Source of the DNA: Clostridiales bacterium
GTDB taxonomy: Bacteria; Bacillota; Clostridia; Oscillospirales; Acutalibacteraceae
Direction of reading: 5' to 3'
Length of the DNA stretch: 11,154 nucleotides
Assembly: GCA_021202245.1 (NCBI GenBank)
Contig: JAJQDK010000062.1
Location: 1 to 11,154, forward strand
Part shown: piece by piece, positions 1-6,593 of the stretch
Layout of the letters: the number at the start of each line of letters is the position of its first letter
Position numbering within the stretch: position 1 is the stretch's first letter
Made by a program: the position numbers and the translations under genes
The notes under the pieces: model-generated
What the model was told of the DNA's origin: nothing
What the model saw: only the letters and a program-made list of their open reading frames with translations
Database searches by the model: none

Positions 1-300
1 ACACAGCTTGACGACAAGGCTTATTTTGAGCTTATCTACGAGCTTGCAAAGACTCTCGGCGGCGCAAACGGTGAAATTCTTTTGAATCAAAAGGATCTTT
101 CACGGCTTCCCGATGATTTCACGCAAAGGCTCAGCGAGAGCGGCGTGACTGCTGCGGTTAACAAAAGCGCCGTTGACATTTCGGGCGGTTTTATCCTGAA
201 AAGCGGCGATATTGAGGAAAATATGAGCTTTGAATCGGTTATTGCCGACAAGCGTGACTTGCTTGAGGATCTCATCAATCGTGAGCTTTTTGTCGAGTAA
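1..300 (+). CDS. atpE: V/A-type ATP synthase subunit E, C-terminal part (5' end outside window)
   Basis: This is the last 99 residues of a V/A-type ATPase subunit E, the peripheral-stalk (stator) protein that ties the A3B3 head to the membrane sector. The reading frame is open from base 1 to the TAA at 298-300, so the gene starts upstream of the window. The diagnostic part is the C-terminal globular region at residues 59-97 of the fragment, with the pattern DISGGFILKSGDIEENMSFE followed by a charged helix and the ending LFVE. Subunit E proteins typically carry a D-x-x-GGF-x-L-x-x-GDIEEN motif here. The N-terminal coiled coil of the family (about 100 residues) is not in the window. An internal TTG at 82 is not a real start. 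The gene ends 11 nt before subunit C and belongs to the same operon. Identification is firm from the motif and the neighbours. The symbol follows the archaeal/bacterial V-type naming (also ntpE) and must not be confused with F-type atpE. Confidence 0.9.
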   Translation, partial: TQLDDKAYFELIYELAKTLGGANGEILLNQKDLSRLPDDFTQRLSESGVTAAVNKSAVDISGGFILKSGDIEENMSFESVIADKRDLLEDLINRELFVE

Positions 301-306
301 GGAGGG
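299..306 (+). promoter_or_regulatory. Ribosome binding site deciding the subunit C start
   Basis: The sequence AAGGAGGG overlaps the stop codon of subunit E. It lies 5 nt before ATG 312 but only 2 nt before the in-frame TTG at 309. The spacing favours ATG 312 as the start of subunit C. Confidence 0.75.
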
Positions 307-311
307 ATTTG

Positions 312-1283
312 ATGGCGTTATCATATGAATTTTCCATCGGATCCGTGCGTGTAAAGGAAAACACCCTTTTCACAAGCTCCGACATTGAGCATATGCTGTC
401 CTGCAAGTCCGACGACGAGCTTTGCAGATATCTCAGCGACAAGGGCTACGGCGAAGGAAGCACGACGGAGGAAATCATAAAAAGTCACACAAAGGCAATG
501 TGGGCTTATCTCAAAAGCGTTGCTCCCGACTTTAAAATATTTTCCCCGTTTTTATATCAAAACGATATACACAATCTTAAAGCAATTCTCAAGGGCACAA
601 TGGCAGGCAGAGCTTACAGACAGCTTTTTCTCTTCCCCTGCGCCGTTGATACGGATGTTATGACGGAAGCTGTTGAGAACAGAAAATTTTCGCTTTTGCC
701 CGAATGGCTTTCTCAGCCGTCCGACAAGGCATATGAGGTGCTTACCCACACGGGCGACGCCCGATTGAGCGACGCAATTCTTGACAGGGCGCTTATGGAG
801 GAAATGCTCTCCTGCGCAGAGGAGCTTCACTCGGATTTTTTAATTGATTATTTTAAAAACACGGTATTTTACGGCAATATTAAGGTTGCAATCCGCAGCG
901 CAAGAACAGGCGCGGACAAGGCGTTTTTGGAGCAGGCTCTCTGCGCTTTGGACGGCTTTAACAAATCAGCCGTGACAGCCTCAGCCGTAAAGGGAATTGA
1001 CTCTCTGCTTGACACACTCGGAAAATGCAGCGACTATGACTGCAACAGAGCGATTGAGGCTTATAAAGCGTCTCCGTCCGCATTTGAAAAGTTTGTTGAC
1101 GACAGACTTATTGTCAAGGCAAAGGAGGCCTGCAAGCGTGCAAGCGAGGGCGCCGAGCCGCTTATGGGCTACCTCATCGGAAACGAAGCCGAAGTAAAGG
1201 TAATTCACATTATTGACTGCGGAATACGCACCGATTCAAGTCAGGAAACAATCAGAGAAAGGCTGCGTGAAATTTCTGGCTAA
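312..1283 (+). CDS. atpC: V/A-type ATP synthase subunit C
   Basis: This 323-residue protein is the V/A-ATPase subunit C (V0D/AC39 family), the socket that couples the central rotor stalk to the membrane c/K ring. Two family hallmarks are visible. LYQNDIHNLKAILK at residues 81-94 matches the conserved F-x-x-x-Y-x-x-NDIHNLK-x-x-LK block. EPLMGYLIGNEAEVKVIHII near residues 282-301, followed by IRERLRE, is the usual C-terminal signature. The length is close to the normal 320-350 residues. ATG 312 is chosen over TTG 309 because of its distance from the ribosome binding site AAGGAGGG. The gene follows subunit E by 11 nt, and its 3' end overlaps subunit F by 17 nt, suggesting translational coupling. 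No membrane segment is seen, as expected for this subunit. Identification is strong. The symbol follows V-type usage (ntpC elsewhere). Confidence 0.92.
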   Translation: MALSYEFSIGSVRVKENTLFTSSDIEHMLSCKSDDELCRYLSDKGYGEGSTTEEIIKSHTKAMWAYLKSVAPDFKIFSPFLYQNDIHNLKAILKGTMAGRAYRQLFLFPCAVDTDVMTEAVENRKFSLLPEWLSQPSDKAYEVLTHTGDARLSDAILDRALMEEMLSCAEELHSDFLIDYFKNTVFYGNIKVAIRSARTGADKAFLEQALCALDGFNKSAVTASAVKGIDSLLDTLGKCSDYDCNRAIEAYKASPSAFEKFVDDRLIVKAKEACKRASEGAEPLMGYLIGNEAEVKVIHIIDCGIRTDSSQETIRERLREISG

Positions 1284-1599
1284 GGGCAGTGCGGTTATAG
1301 GAGACAGCGAAAGCTTAAAGGGCTTCTGCGCAGTCGGACTTGAGATATTCCCCTGCGACAGCTTTGACGATTTGCCGCATTTGTTTCGCAAAATTGCGGA
1401 CAGCGGTAATTACGGAATAATCTATATGACCGAGGAAACGTATGCACTGACGGAAAAGGAACGCAGGCACTATGAAGAAAGGCTGACCCCCGCCGTCATA
1501 CCCATTCCGGGTGTAAAGGGCAATACGGGAACAGGCATTAAACGGCTTTCATCGTTTGTTGAACAGGCGGTAGGCTCGGACATAATCTTCAATAATTGA
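1267..1599 (+). CDS. atpF: V/A-type ATP synthase subunit F
   Basis: This small 110-residue protein is V/A-ATPase subunit F, which binds subunit D in the central rotor stalk. The start is GTG 1267, inside the 3' end of subunit C (17 nt overlap), preceded by GAAAGG at 1257-1262 with 4 nt spacing. A longer reading from TTG 1213 would add residues unlike the family N-terminus and lacks a ribosome binding site. Visible family features are VIGDSESLKGFCAVGLE at residues 10-26 (the conserved V-x-G-D-x-x-S-x-x-G-F-x-x-x-G core of a Rossmann-like fold), IIYMTEETYA at 51-60, VIPIPGVKGNTG at 77-88 and the terminal VEQAVGSDIIF. The length is typical (100-115 residues). The gene sits between C and A, its standard place in this operon type. 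The GTG start and overlap fit translational coupling that would keep F in step with C. Confidence 0.9.
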   Translation: MKFLAKGSAVIGDSESLKGFCAVGLEIFPCDSFDDLPHLFRKIADSGNYGIIYMTEETYALTEKERRHYEERLTPAVIPIPGVKGNTGTGIKRLSSFVEQAVGSDIIFNN

Positions 1600-1603
1600 G
1601 GTG
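1598..1603 (+). promoter_or_regulatory. Ribosome binding site deciding the TTG start of subunit A
   Basis: GAGGTG, overlapping the TGA stop of subunit F, lies 7 nt before TTG 1611. This supports TTG 1611 rather than the in-frame TTG 1596, which precedes the ribosome binding site. From TTG 1611 the protein begins MKSGIIRQVAVPLV, a typical start of subunit A. Confidence 0.7.
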
Positions 1604-1610
1604 TAGTAAT

Positions 1611-3377
1611 TTGAAATCAGGTATAATTAGACAGGTTGCAGTCCCTCTGGTAATTGCAGAGGGTATGCGTGACGCCAATATGTTTGACGTTGTTCGCGTA
1701 AGCAAACAGCGGCTGATTGGCGAGATAATTGAAATGCACGGTGACAAGGCCTCCATTCAGGTTTATGAGGAAACCTCGGGCCTCGGTCCCGGCGAAGCTG
1801 TTGAAGATACGGGAGCGCCTCTTTCGGTTGAGCTCGGTCCCGGTCTTATCGGCTCGATATACGACGGTATTCAGCGTCCGCTTAATGAAATTATGAAGGT
1901 TGCAGGCACTAACCTCACCCGCGGAGTTGACGTACCGGCTTTGAATCACAGCAAAAAATGGCGCTTTACCCCCACCGCCAAGGTCGGCGATGAGGTAACG
2001 CCCGGCGATGTTTTGGGAACGGTTCGGGAAACCAACGCCGTTCTCCACAAGATTATGGTGCCGAATAAAATAAGCGGTACCGTTGAAAAAATTTCAGAGG
2101 GCGAATTTACCATTGACGAAGCTGTCGCCCTTATCAACACAGGCAAGGGCACGGAAGAAATAAGTATGGCTGTTAAGTGGCCTGTTCGTGTGGGCAGACC
2201 GTACAAGACAAAGCTCTCTCCCGATATTCTGCTCACCACCGGTCAGCGTGCAATAGATACGCTGTTTCCGCTTGCAAAGGGCGGCGTCGCCGCTGTTCCG
2301 GGCCCCTTCGGTTCGGGCAAAACAGTAGTGCAGCATCAGCTTGCAAAATGGGCGGCTGCCGATATTATAGTATATATAGGCTGCGGTGAGCGAGGCAATG
2401 AGATGACGGACGTTCTCAATGAATTTCCCGAGCTTAAGGATCCGCGCACGGGCAACTCGCTTATGGAACGCACGGTGCTGATTGCCAACACCTCGGATAT
2501 GCCTGTTGCTGCCCGTGAGGCTTCTATTTACACGGGAATTACAATAGCGGAATACTTCCGTGATATGGGATATACGGTAGCTCTTATGGCTGACTCAACC
2601 TCTCGCTGGGCTGAGGCGCTGCGTGAAATGTCGGGCAGACTTGAGGAAATGCCCGGTGAGGAGGGCTATCCCGCATACCTCGGCAGCCGTCTTGCTCAGT
2701 TCTACGAGCGTGCCGGACGTGTAATAGTAAACGGCAAGGAGGATACCGAGGGCGCGCTGTCGGTTATCGGTGCGGTTTCTCCGCCCGGCGGCGATATTTC
2801 CGAGCCTGTTTCTCAGGCCACTCTGCGTATTGTCAAGGTTTTCTGGGGACTTGACGCAAGCCTCGCATACAAACGTCATTTTCCCGCAATAAACTGGCTG
2901 ACAAGCTATTCGCTCTACATCGATCAGCTTGAAAATTGGTACAGCGAAAACGTATCTCCCGATTTTATGGAATTAAGGGGCAGGCTTATGGCTATGCTTC
3001 AGGATGAGTCGGAGCTTCAGGAAATTGTAAACCTTGTAGGTATGGATGCTCTTTCGGCTCCCGATAGGCTCAAGCTTGAAACCTCTCGCTCAATTCGTGA
3101 GGACTACCTGCATCAGAATGCCTTTGACCCCACTGACACATACACCTCGCTTAAAAAACAGCTTCTTATGATGCGTTCAATCTTCTCCTACTACGATAAA
3201 TCTCTTGCGGCTCTCAACAACGGCGCAGATATCGAAATGCTTGTAAATATGCCCGTTCGTGAGCGTATAGGCCGCTTTAAATATGAACAGGAAGATAAGA
3301 CAGAAAACGAGCTTGATTCAATCAACGCTCAGATTGACAGCGAAATAAAAGAAATTCTTGAGAGGAGTGACGACTGA
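1611..3377 (+). CDS. atpA: V/A-type ATP synthase catalytic subunit A
   Basis: This 588-residue protein is the catalytic subunit A of the V/A-ATPase. It hydrolyses or makes ATP at the A/B interfaces of the A3B3 head. The P-loop is GPFGSGKT at residues 231-238, followed by VVQHQLAKW. The catalytic-glutamate region GCGERGNEM is at 257-265 (E260 likely activates water). Walker B lies in ALMADSTSRWAEALRE (D328), and the nucleotide-site loop EEGYPAYLGSRLAQFYERAG is at 350-369. The stretch around residues 115-190 is the insertion that distinguishes subunit A from F-type beta. The length matches the usual 580-600 residues. The start is an in-frame TTG at 1611 with ribosome binding site GAGGTG. The TGA stop overlaps the ATG of subunit B by one base, which suggests coupled translation. 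Whether the enzyme moves H+ or Na+ cannot be told without the membrane subunits. All catalytic residues expected are present. Confidence 0.97.
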   Translation: MKSGIIRQVAVPLVIAEGMRDANMFDVVRVSKQRLIGEIIEMHGDKASIQVYEETSGLGPGEAVEDTGAPLSVELGPGLIGSIYDGIQRPLNEIMKVAGTNLTRGVDVPALNHSKKWRFTPTAKVGDEVTPGDVLGTVRETNAVLHKIMVPNKISGTVEKISEGEFTIDEAVALINTGKGTEEISMAVKWPVRVGRPYKTKLSPDILLTTGQRAIDTLFPLAKGGVAAVPGPFGSGKTVVQHQLAKWAAADIIVYIGCGERGNEMTDVLNEFPELKDPRTGNSLMERTVLIANTSDMPVAAREASIYTGITIAEYFRDMGYTVALMADSTSRWAEALREMSGRLEEMPGEEGYPAYLGSRLAQFYERAGRVIVNGKEDTEGALSVIGAVSPPGGDISEPVSQATLRIVKVFWGLDASLAYKRHFPAINWLTSYSLYIDQLENWYSENVSPDFMELRGRLMAMLQDESELQEIVNLVGMDALSAPDRLKLETSRSIREDYLHQNAFDPTDTYTSLKKQLLMMRSIFSYYDKSLAALNNGADIEMLVNMPVRERIGRFKYEQEDKTENELDSINAQIDSEIKEILERSDD

Positions 3378-4750
3378 TGCCTAAGGAATACCGTACCATA
3401 AGAGAGGTAGCCGGACCGCTTATGATGGTAAGCGATGTTGAAAACGTAACCTACGATGAGCTCGGCGAAATTGAGCTTCCCAACGGTGAAATCCGCCGCT
3501 GCAAGGTTCTTGAAATCGACGGAAGCAATGCGCTTGTTCAGCTCTTTGAATCTGCGGCAGGCATCAATCTTGCCGACTCAAAGGTTCGCTTTCTCGGACG
3601 TTCCATGGAGCTTCCCGTGTCGTCCGATATGCTGTCGAGAGTTTTTGACGGCTTGGGCAATCCCATAGACGGAGGTCCTGCAATTATTCCCGAAAAACGT
3701 CTTGACATCAACGGCACGCCTATGAACCCCGCCGCAAGAAACTATCCTCAGGAATTTATCCAGACAGGCATTTCAGCCATTGACGGACTTAACACACTTG
3801 TAAGAGGTCAGAAGCTGCCGATTTTCTCAGCGTCGGGACTTCCCCACGCACAGCTTGCGGCTCAGATTGCACGTCAGGCAACCGTAAGGGGCAAGGACGA
3901 AAAGTTCGCCGTTGTGTTCGCCGCTATGGGTATCACCTTTGAGGAATCCGACTACTTTATTCAGTCGTTCAAGGAAACAGGCGCAATCGACAGAACGGTA
4001 ATGTTTGTCAACCTTGCAAACGACCCTGCCATTGAGCGTATATCCACTCCCCGTATGGCGCTGACCGCCGCCGAGTACCTTGCATTTGACCTCGGTATGC
4101 ACGTTCTTGTAATTATGACGGATATTACAAACTACGCCGACGCTCTGCGTGAGGTTTCAGCCGCGCGCAAAGAGGTTCCCGGCAGAAGAGGCTATCCCGG
4201 ATATATGTACACCGACCTCGCCTCGCTCTATGAGCGTGCAGGACGTCTGCGCGGAAAGGACGGTTCAATCACGCTGATTCCTATTCTGACAATGCCCGAG
4301 GACGACAAAACCCACCCCATCCCCGACCTTACCGGCTACATCACCGAGGGACAGATTATTCTCTCCCGTGAGCTGTACCGAAAGGGAGTCACACCGCCTG
4401 TGGACGTTCTTCCCTCTCTTTCACGACTGAAGGACAAGGGCATCGGTCCCGACCGCACACGTGAGGACCACGCCGCAACAATGAACCAGCTCTTTGCCGC
4501 CTATGCACGAGGCAAGGACGCAAGAGAGCTTATGGTAATTCTCGGTGAAGCGGCGCTTACCGATATGGATAAAAAATACGCAGAATTTGCCGAAGCATTT
4601 GAAAAGGAATATGTTTCTCAGGGCTATGATGCCAACCGTTCAATAGAAGAAACGCTTGACATAGGCTGGAAGCTGTTGCGTATTCTGCCGAGGAGCGAGC
4701 TGAAGCGTATTAAGGACGATATGCTCGATAAATATTACGGCAAGGAATAA
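3377..4750 (+). CDS. atpB: V/A-type ATP synthase regulatory subunit B
   Basis: This 457-residue protein is subunit B, the non-catalytic partner of subunit A in the A3B3 ring. It resembles the ATPase alpha/beta fold throughout: an N-terminal beta-barrel (about residues 1-75, beginning YRTIREVAGPLM), the nucleotide-binding-fold core, and a helical C-terminal part ending LPRSELKRIKDDMLDKYY. The P-loop position reads FSASGLPHAQLAAQIARQ (150-167) and has no GKT, which is normal for subunit B and explains its non-catalytic role. MGITFEESDYFIQSFKETGA at 184-203 and the later MTDITNYADALREVSAARKE are strongly conserved in the family. The length is typical (455-470 residues). ATG 3377 overlaps the stop of subunit A by one base and is preceded by GAGGAGTG at 3362-3369 with 7 nt spacing. 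The gene is followed by subunit D after 30 nt. Confidence 0.97.
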   Translation: MPKEYRTIREVAGPLMMVSDVENVTYDELGEIELPNGEIRRCKVLEIDGSNALVQLFESAAGINLADSKVRFLGRSMELPVSSDMLSRVFDGLGNPIDGGPAIIPEKRLDINGTPMNPAARNYPQEFIQTGISAIDGLNTLVRGQKLPIFSASGLPHAQLAAQIARQATVRGKDEKFAVVFAAMGITFEESDYFIQSFKETGAIDRTVMFVNLANDPAIERISTPRMALTAAEYLAFDLGMHVLVIMTDITNYADALREVSAARKEVPGRRGYPGYMYTDLASLYERAGRLRGKDGSITLIPILTMPEDDKTHPIPDLTGYITEGQIILSRELYRKGVTPPVDVLPSLSRLKDKGIGPDRTREDHAATMNQLFAAYARGKDARELMVILGEAALTDMDKKYAEFAEAFEKEYVSQGYDANRSIEETLDIGWKLLRILPRSELKRIKDDMLDKYYGKE

Positions 4751-4780
4751 GCAAATAATCTGCGATGAAGGTGTTTACAG

Positions 4781-5449
4781 ATGGCAATTATGAACGTCAA
4801 CCCCACACGAATGCAGCTGACTAAGCTGAAAAAACAGCTTACAACCGCCGTGAGAGGTCACAAAATGTTAAAGGATAAACGAGATGAGCTTATGCGCCAA
4901 TTTCTCGATTTGGTTCGTGTGAACAAGGAATTGAGAGAAAAGGTTGAAGCCGAGCTAAAAAGCTGCAACGCTCACTTTGTAAACGCAAGCGCAGTTATGT
5001 CAAAGGAGGCGCTTGACGCTTCTCTTATGTCGCCCAAACAGCAGGTTGAGATTGACGTGACCTCACGCAATGTTATGAGCGTCAACGTGCCGCAGTTTTC
5101 TTCCAAAACACGCACGGATAATCAGGGTGATATATATCCCTACGGCTTTGCCTTCACCTCGTTTGAGCTTGACGATGCGGTAATGTCCCTCAATGATGTT
5201 TTGCCCGACCTGATTAAGCTGGCAGAGGTTGAAAAGAGCTGCGAGCTTATGTCCGCCGAGATTGAAAAAACCCGGCGCAGGGTTAATTCGCTTGAACACG
5301 TAATGATTCCGAGATATGAGGAAACAATCAAGTATATTTCAATGAAGCTTGAGGAAAACGACCGCAGCAGCCGAACAAGGCTGATGAAGGTAAAGGATAT
5401 GCTGCTTGACAAGGCGCACAACTATTCCGGAAAGGCTGCTGCCGAGTAG
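4781..5449 (+). CDS. atpD: V/A-type ATP synthase subunit D
   Basis: This 222-residue protein is subunit D, the rotor shaft that turns inside the A3B3 head. The fold is a long antiparallel coiled coil. The N-terminal helix contains NPTRMQLTKLKKQL and HKMLKDKRDELMRQF (residues 7-41). The C-terminal helix contains the conserved RRRVNSLEHVMIPRYEETI (165-183) and KLEENDRSSRTRLMKVKDML (189-208). The length fits the family (205-225 residues). ATG 4781 is preceded by GAAGGTG at 4767-4773 with 7 nt spacing; ATG 4790 is a less likely alternative. It is the last ATPase gene visible here, the usual position in Clostridia. Directly after its TAG stop, without any intergenic sequence or terminator, the frame of a truncated dockerin gene is already running. 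The extreme C-terminus (SGKAAAE) could therefore lie at a recombination or assembly junction, although the conserved core is intact. Confidence 0.95.
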   Translation: MAIMNVNPTRMQLTKLKKQLTTAVRGHKMLKDKRDELMRQFLDLVRVNKELREKVEAELKSCNAHFVNASAVMSKEALDASLMSPKQQVEIDVTSRNVMSVNVPQFSSKTRTDNQGDIYPYGFAFTSFELDDAVMSLNDVLPDLIKLAEVEKSCELMSAEIEKTRRRVNSLEHVMIPRYEETIKYISMKLEENDRSSRTRLMKVKDMLLDKAHNYSGKAAAE

Positions 5450-5451
5450 AC

Positions 5452-6315
5452 GAAAAATACGGTAAAATTTCAAACAGCGTAGTAAACGATATTACCGGTG
5501 TTTCCGGTTTCTCGTCATACTCTGCTTCGGGAACTTCAAGAATTGAAATCGGCGAATATTCTTCATCTGCCGCCACGGAAGCAACAACAGCTGCCACGGA
5601 AGCAACAACGGCAACAACTAAGCCGGTAACACAGCTCACTGTCAACGCCACTTCAAACCTCTGCTCGGCAAGTACAAATACGGTTGACGACACCGGCACG
5701 GTAACGGTCACATATTACCTCACATCGAGTATGAGTCTTGTAAACGGTCAGTGGACGCTCACCTATGATTCTTCAAAGCTTTCGCCCGTTACTGTAGCAA
5801 GTGGCAGTGTAATGCCCAATGTTTCGGCTATTGTTTCATCTCCGAGCGACGGCACAATCAAGGGTAACTTCACAAGCGCTTCAAGTCTGTATGACTTTAC
5901 AACGGCAACTGAATTTGTTACGGTAACCTTCAATGTTATCGGAGAGGGCACCGCAAACGTAGACCTTGACGTTATAGAGCTTTCCGTAGGCTATGAAACC
6001 GACAGCGACCTTGTATACGCAAACGCAGTTGCCGACAGCGCCGTTCAGAATATTACGGGCATCTCGGGCTTCTCCGACTTTACAATGTCATCTTATTCGG
6101 AAATCACAACAGACTCTGGCACGACCTTCCTCAAGGGCGACGCTAACGGCGACGAAATGATTACCGTTGTTGACGCAACCTATATTCAGAAATGCGTAGT
6201 AGGCACCACAGGCTACTCAATCACCCTTGAAATAGGCGATATGGACAACAATAACACAATCACTGTAGCCGATGCAACCTATATTCAGAAGATGGTTGTA
6301 GGCTCGGCAGGTTAA
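5452..6315 (+). CDS. 5'-truncated cohesin-like/dockerin protein (remnant, probable pseudogene or contig join)
   Basis: The frame is open from 5410 to the TAA at 6313-6315, but contains no ATG, GTG or TTG until ATG 5731. That ATG has no ribosome binding site and falls inside a domain, so it is an unlikely start. The residues from 5452 (EKYGKISNSVVNDITGVSGF) align with the end of the complete domain downstream (SAVQNITGISGF near 6037-6072). They are therefore the tail of a preceding, missing repeat domain. In order follow: a Thr/Ala/Glu linker (5566-5622), a beta-rich domain of about 165 residues (5626-6120) with VTVTYYLTSSM, VNGQWTLTYDSSKL and FVTVTFNVIGEGTANVDL, and a type I dockerin (6133-6312). 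The dockerin has calcium loops DANGDEMITVVD and DMDNNNTITVAD, each followed by ATYIQK. The domain resembles cohesins or bacterial Ig-like adhesion modules; its ligand is unknown. No signal peptide or catalytic domain is present. The intact gene was probably a secreted amylosome or adhesion component. As it stands it is a fragment, transcribed if at all from the ATPase operon. Confidence 0.75.
   Translation, partial: EKYGKISNSVVNDITGVSGFSSYSASGTSRIEIGEYSSSAATEATTAATEATTATTKPVTQLTVNATSNLCSASTNTVDDTGTVTVTYYLTSSMSLVNGQWTLTYDSSKLSPVTVASGSVMPNVSAIVSSPSDGTIKGNFTSASSLYDFTTATEFVTVTFNVIGEGTANVDLDVIELSVGYETDSDLVYANAVADSAVQNITGISGFSDFTMSSYSEITTDSGTTFLKGDANGDEMITVVDATYIQKCVVGTTGYSITLEIGDMDNNNTITVADATYIQKMVVGSAG
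5572..5610 (+). repeat. Tandem repeat in the Thr/Ala/Glu linker
   Basis: Two 18-nt copies beginning GCCACGGAAGCAACAAC are separated by GCT (5572-5589 and 5593-5610; they differ only in the last base). They encode A-T-E-A-T-T twice. This is a flexible extracellular linker of the kind also found in the amylase downstream. Confidence 0.8.
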
Positions 6316-6330
6316 TTTAAATGATTATGG

Positions 6331-6347
6331 TAATTGTGATTTTTGCA
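6331..6347 (+). promoter_or_regulatory. Shared upstream motif, copy 1 (possible operator)
   Basis: TAATTGTGATTTTTGCA recurs with a single T fewer at 10227-10242, at the predicted transcription start of the Crp/Fnr-like gene. Here it lies 16 nt after the dockerin remnant and about 250 nt before the amylase start. A shared 16-17 nt word in the two non-coding regions that precede the amylase and the regulator could be a regulator binding site. Chance similarity in AT-rich DNA is not excluded. Confidence 0.35.
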
Positions 6348-6361
6348 CATAAATAATGCAA
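6343..6361 (+). terminator. Weak hairpin with following T-rich tract
   Basis: TTGCA (6343-6347) pairs with TGCAA (6357-6361) around a 9-nt loop and is followed by TTTTTAATTTTAATTTT. The 5-bp stem is too weak for a confident rho-independent terminator, but it is the only terminator-like structure between the ATPase/remnant block and the amylase. Confidence 0.25.
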
Positions 6362-6410
6362 TTTTTAATTTTAATTTTACTGCTTATATTTTAGAATAAG
6401 GTATTTACCA

Positions 6411-6441
6411 TTGTTTTATTTGTGCAAATAGGTAATAATAT
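6411..6441 (+). promoter_or_regulatory. Candidate sigma-A-type promoter for the amylase
   Basis: TTGTTT (6411-6416) is followed after 16 nt by TAATAA (6433-6438) or after 19 nt by TAATAT (6436-6441). Between them lies the near-palindrome ATTTG-TG-CAAAT (6418-6429). Its TGTGCAAA is the exact reverse complement of TTTGCACA at 6342-6349. The boxes are only moderate matches, and the predicted leader would be about 145 nt long. Confidence 0.35.
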
Positions 6442-6495
6442 TATTTAAAGTAAGATTTTTTAATAACGTAGCCTAAAATCCGCTCATATTCGGTC

Positions 6496-6546
6496 AAAAG
6501 GAGGTTAAAAGCAACCGGTGTTACCGGCAAACCGCTGCGGAGCAGC
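6496..6546 (+). promoter_or_regulatory. Amylase leader: orphan Shine-Dalgarno-like site and two GC-rich hairpins
   Basis: AAAAGGAGG (6496-6504) is a near-perfect ribosome binding sequence with no long reading frame behind it. Two small GC-rich hairpins follow: CCGGT-GTT-ACCGG (6515-6527) and GCTGC-GGA-GCAGC (6534-6546; CCGC-T-GCGG at 6532-6540 is an alternative pairing). They stand out from the AT-rich surroundings. A GTG at 6518 would encode only 13 residues, 13 nt after the site. The segment may be a leader that modulates amylase translation, a leader peptide, or a decayed palindromic repeat. Confidence 0.3.
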
Positions 6547-6579
6547 TGCACAATTTTAAATTTTACATCATAATTTTTT

Positions 6580-6588
6580 AGGAGTGAG
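6580..6588 (+). promoter_or_regulatory. Ribosome binding site for the TTG start of the amylase
   Basis: AGGAGTGAG lies 5 nt before TTG 6594. No in-frame ATG lies nearby, and reading from this TTG gives a complete signal peptide, so the TTG is taken as the true start. Confidence 0.7.
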
Positions 6589-6593
6589 AAATT

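Noticed and set aside
1213..1266. TTG 1213 as an upstream start of subunit F
   Set aside because: It lies deep within subunit C, has no ribosome binding site and adds residues unlike the family, whereas GTG 1267 has GAAAGG upstream and gives a normal N-terminus.
3827..3868. Loss of the P-loop in subunit B as a mutation
   Set aside because: Subunit B of V/A-ATPases normally lacks GKT at this place and is non-catalytic.
5410..5460. Programmed frameshift fusing subunit D to the dockerin remnant
   Set aside because: No slippery heptamer or downstream structure is visible before the TAG, and a cytoplasmic rotor subunit fused to an extracellular module makes no functional sense.
5328..5711. A 127-residue minus-strand reading frame across the subunit D/remnant junction
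   Set aside because: It runs antisense to conserved subunit D and linker coding sequence, and its valine-rich stretch is only the complement of the Thr/Ala codons.
5731..6315. ATG 5731 as the real start of the dockerin protein
   Set aside because: No ribosome binding site precedes it, the same frame is open and clearly coding for more than 270 nt upstream, and it would cut through a beta-sheet domain.
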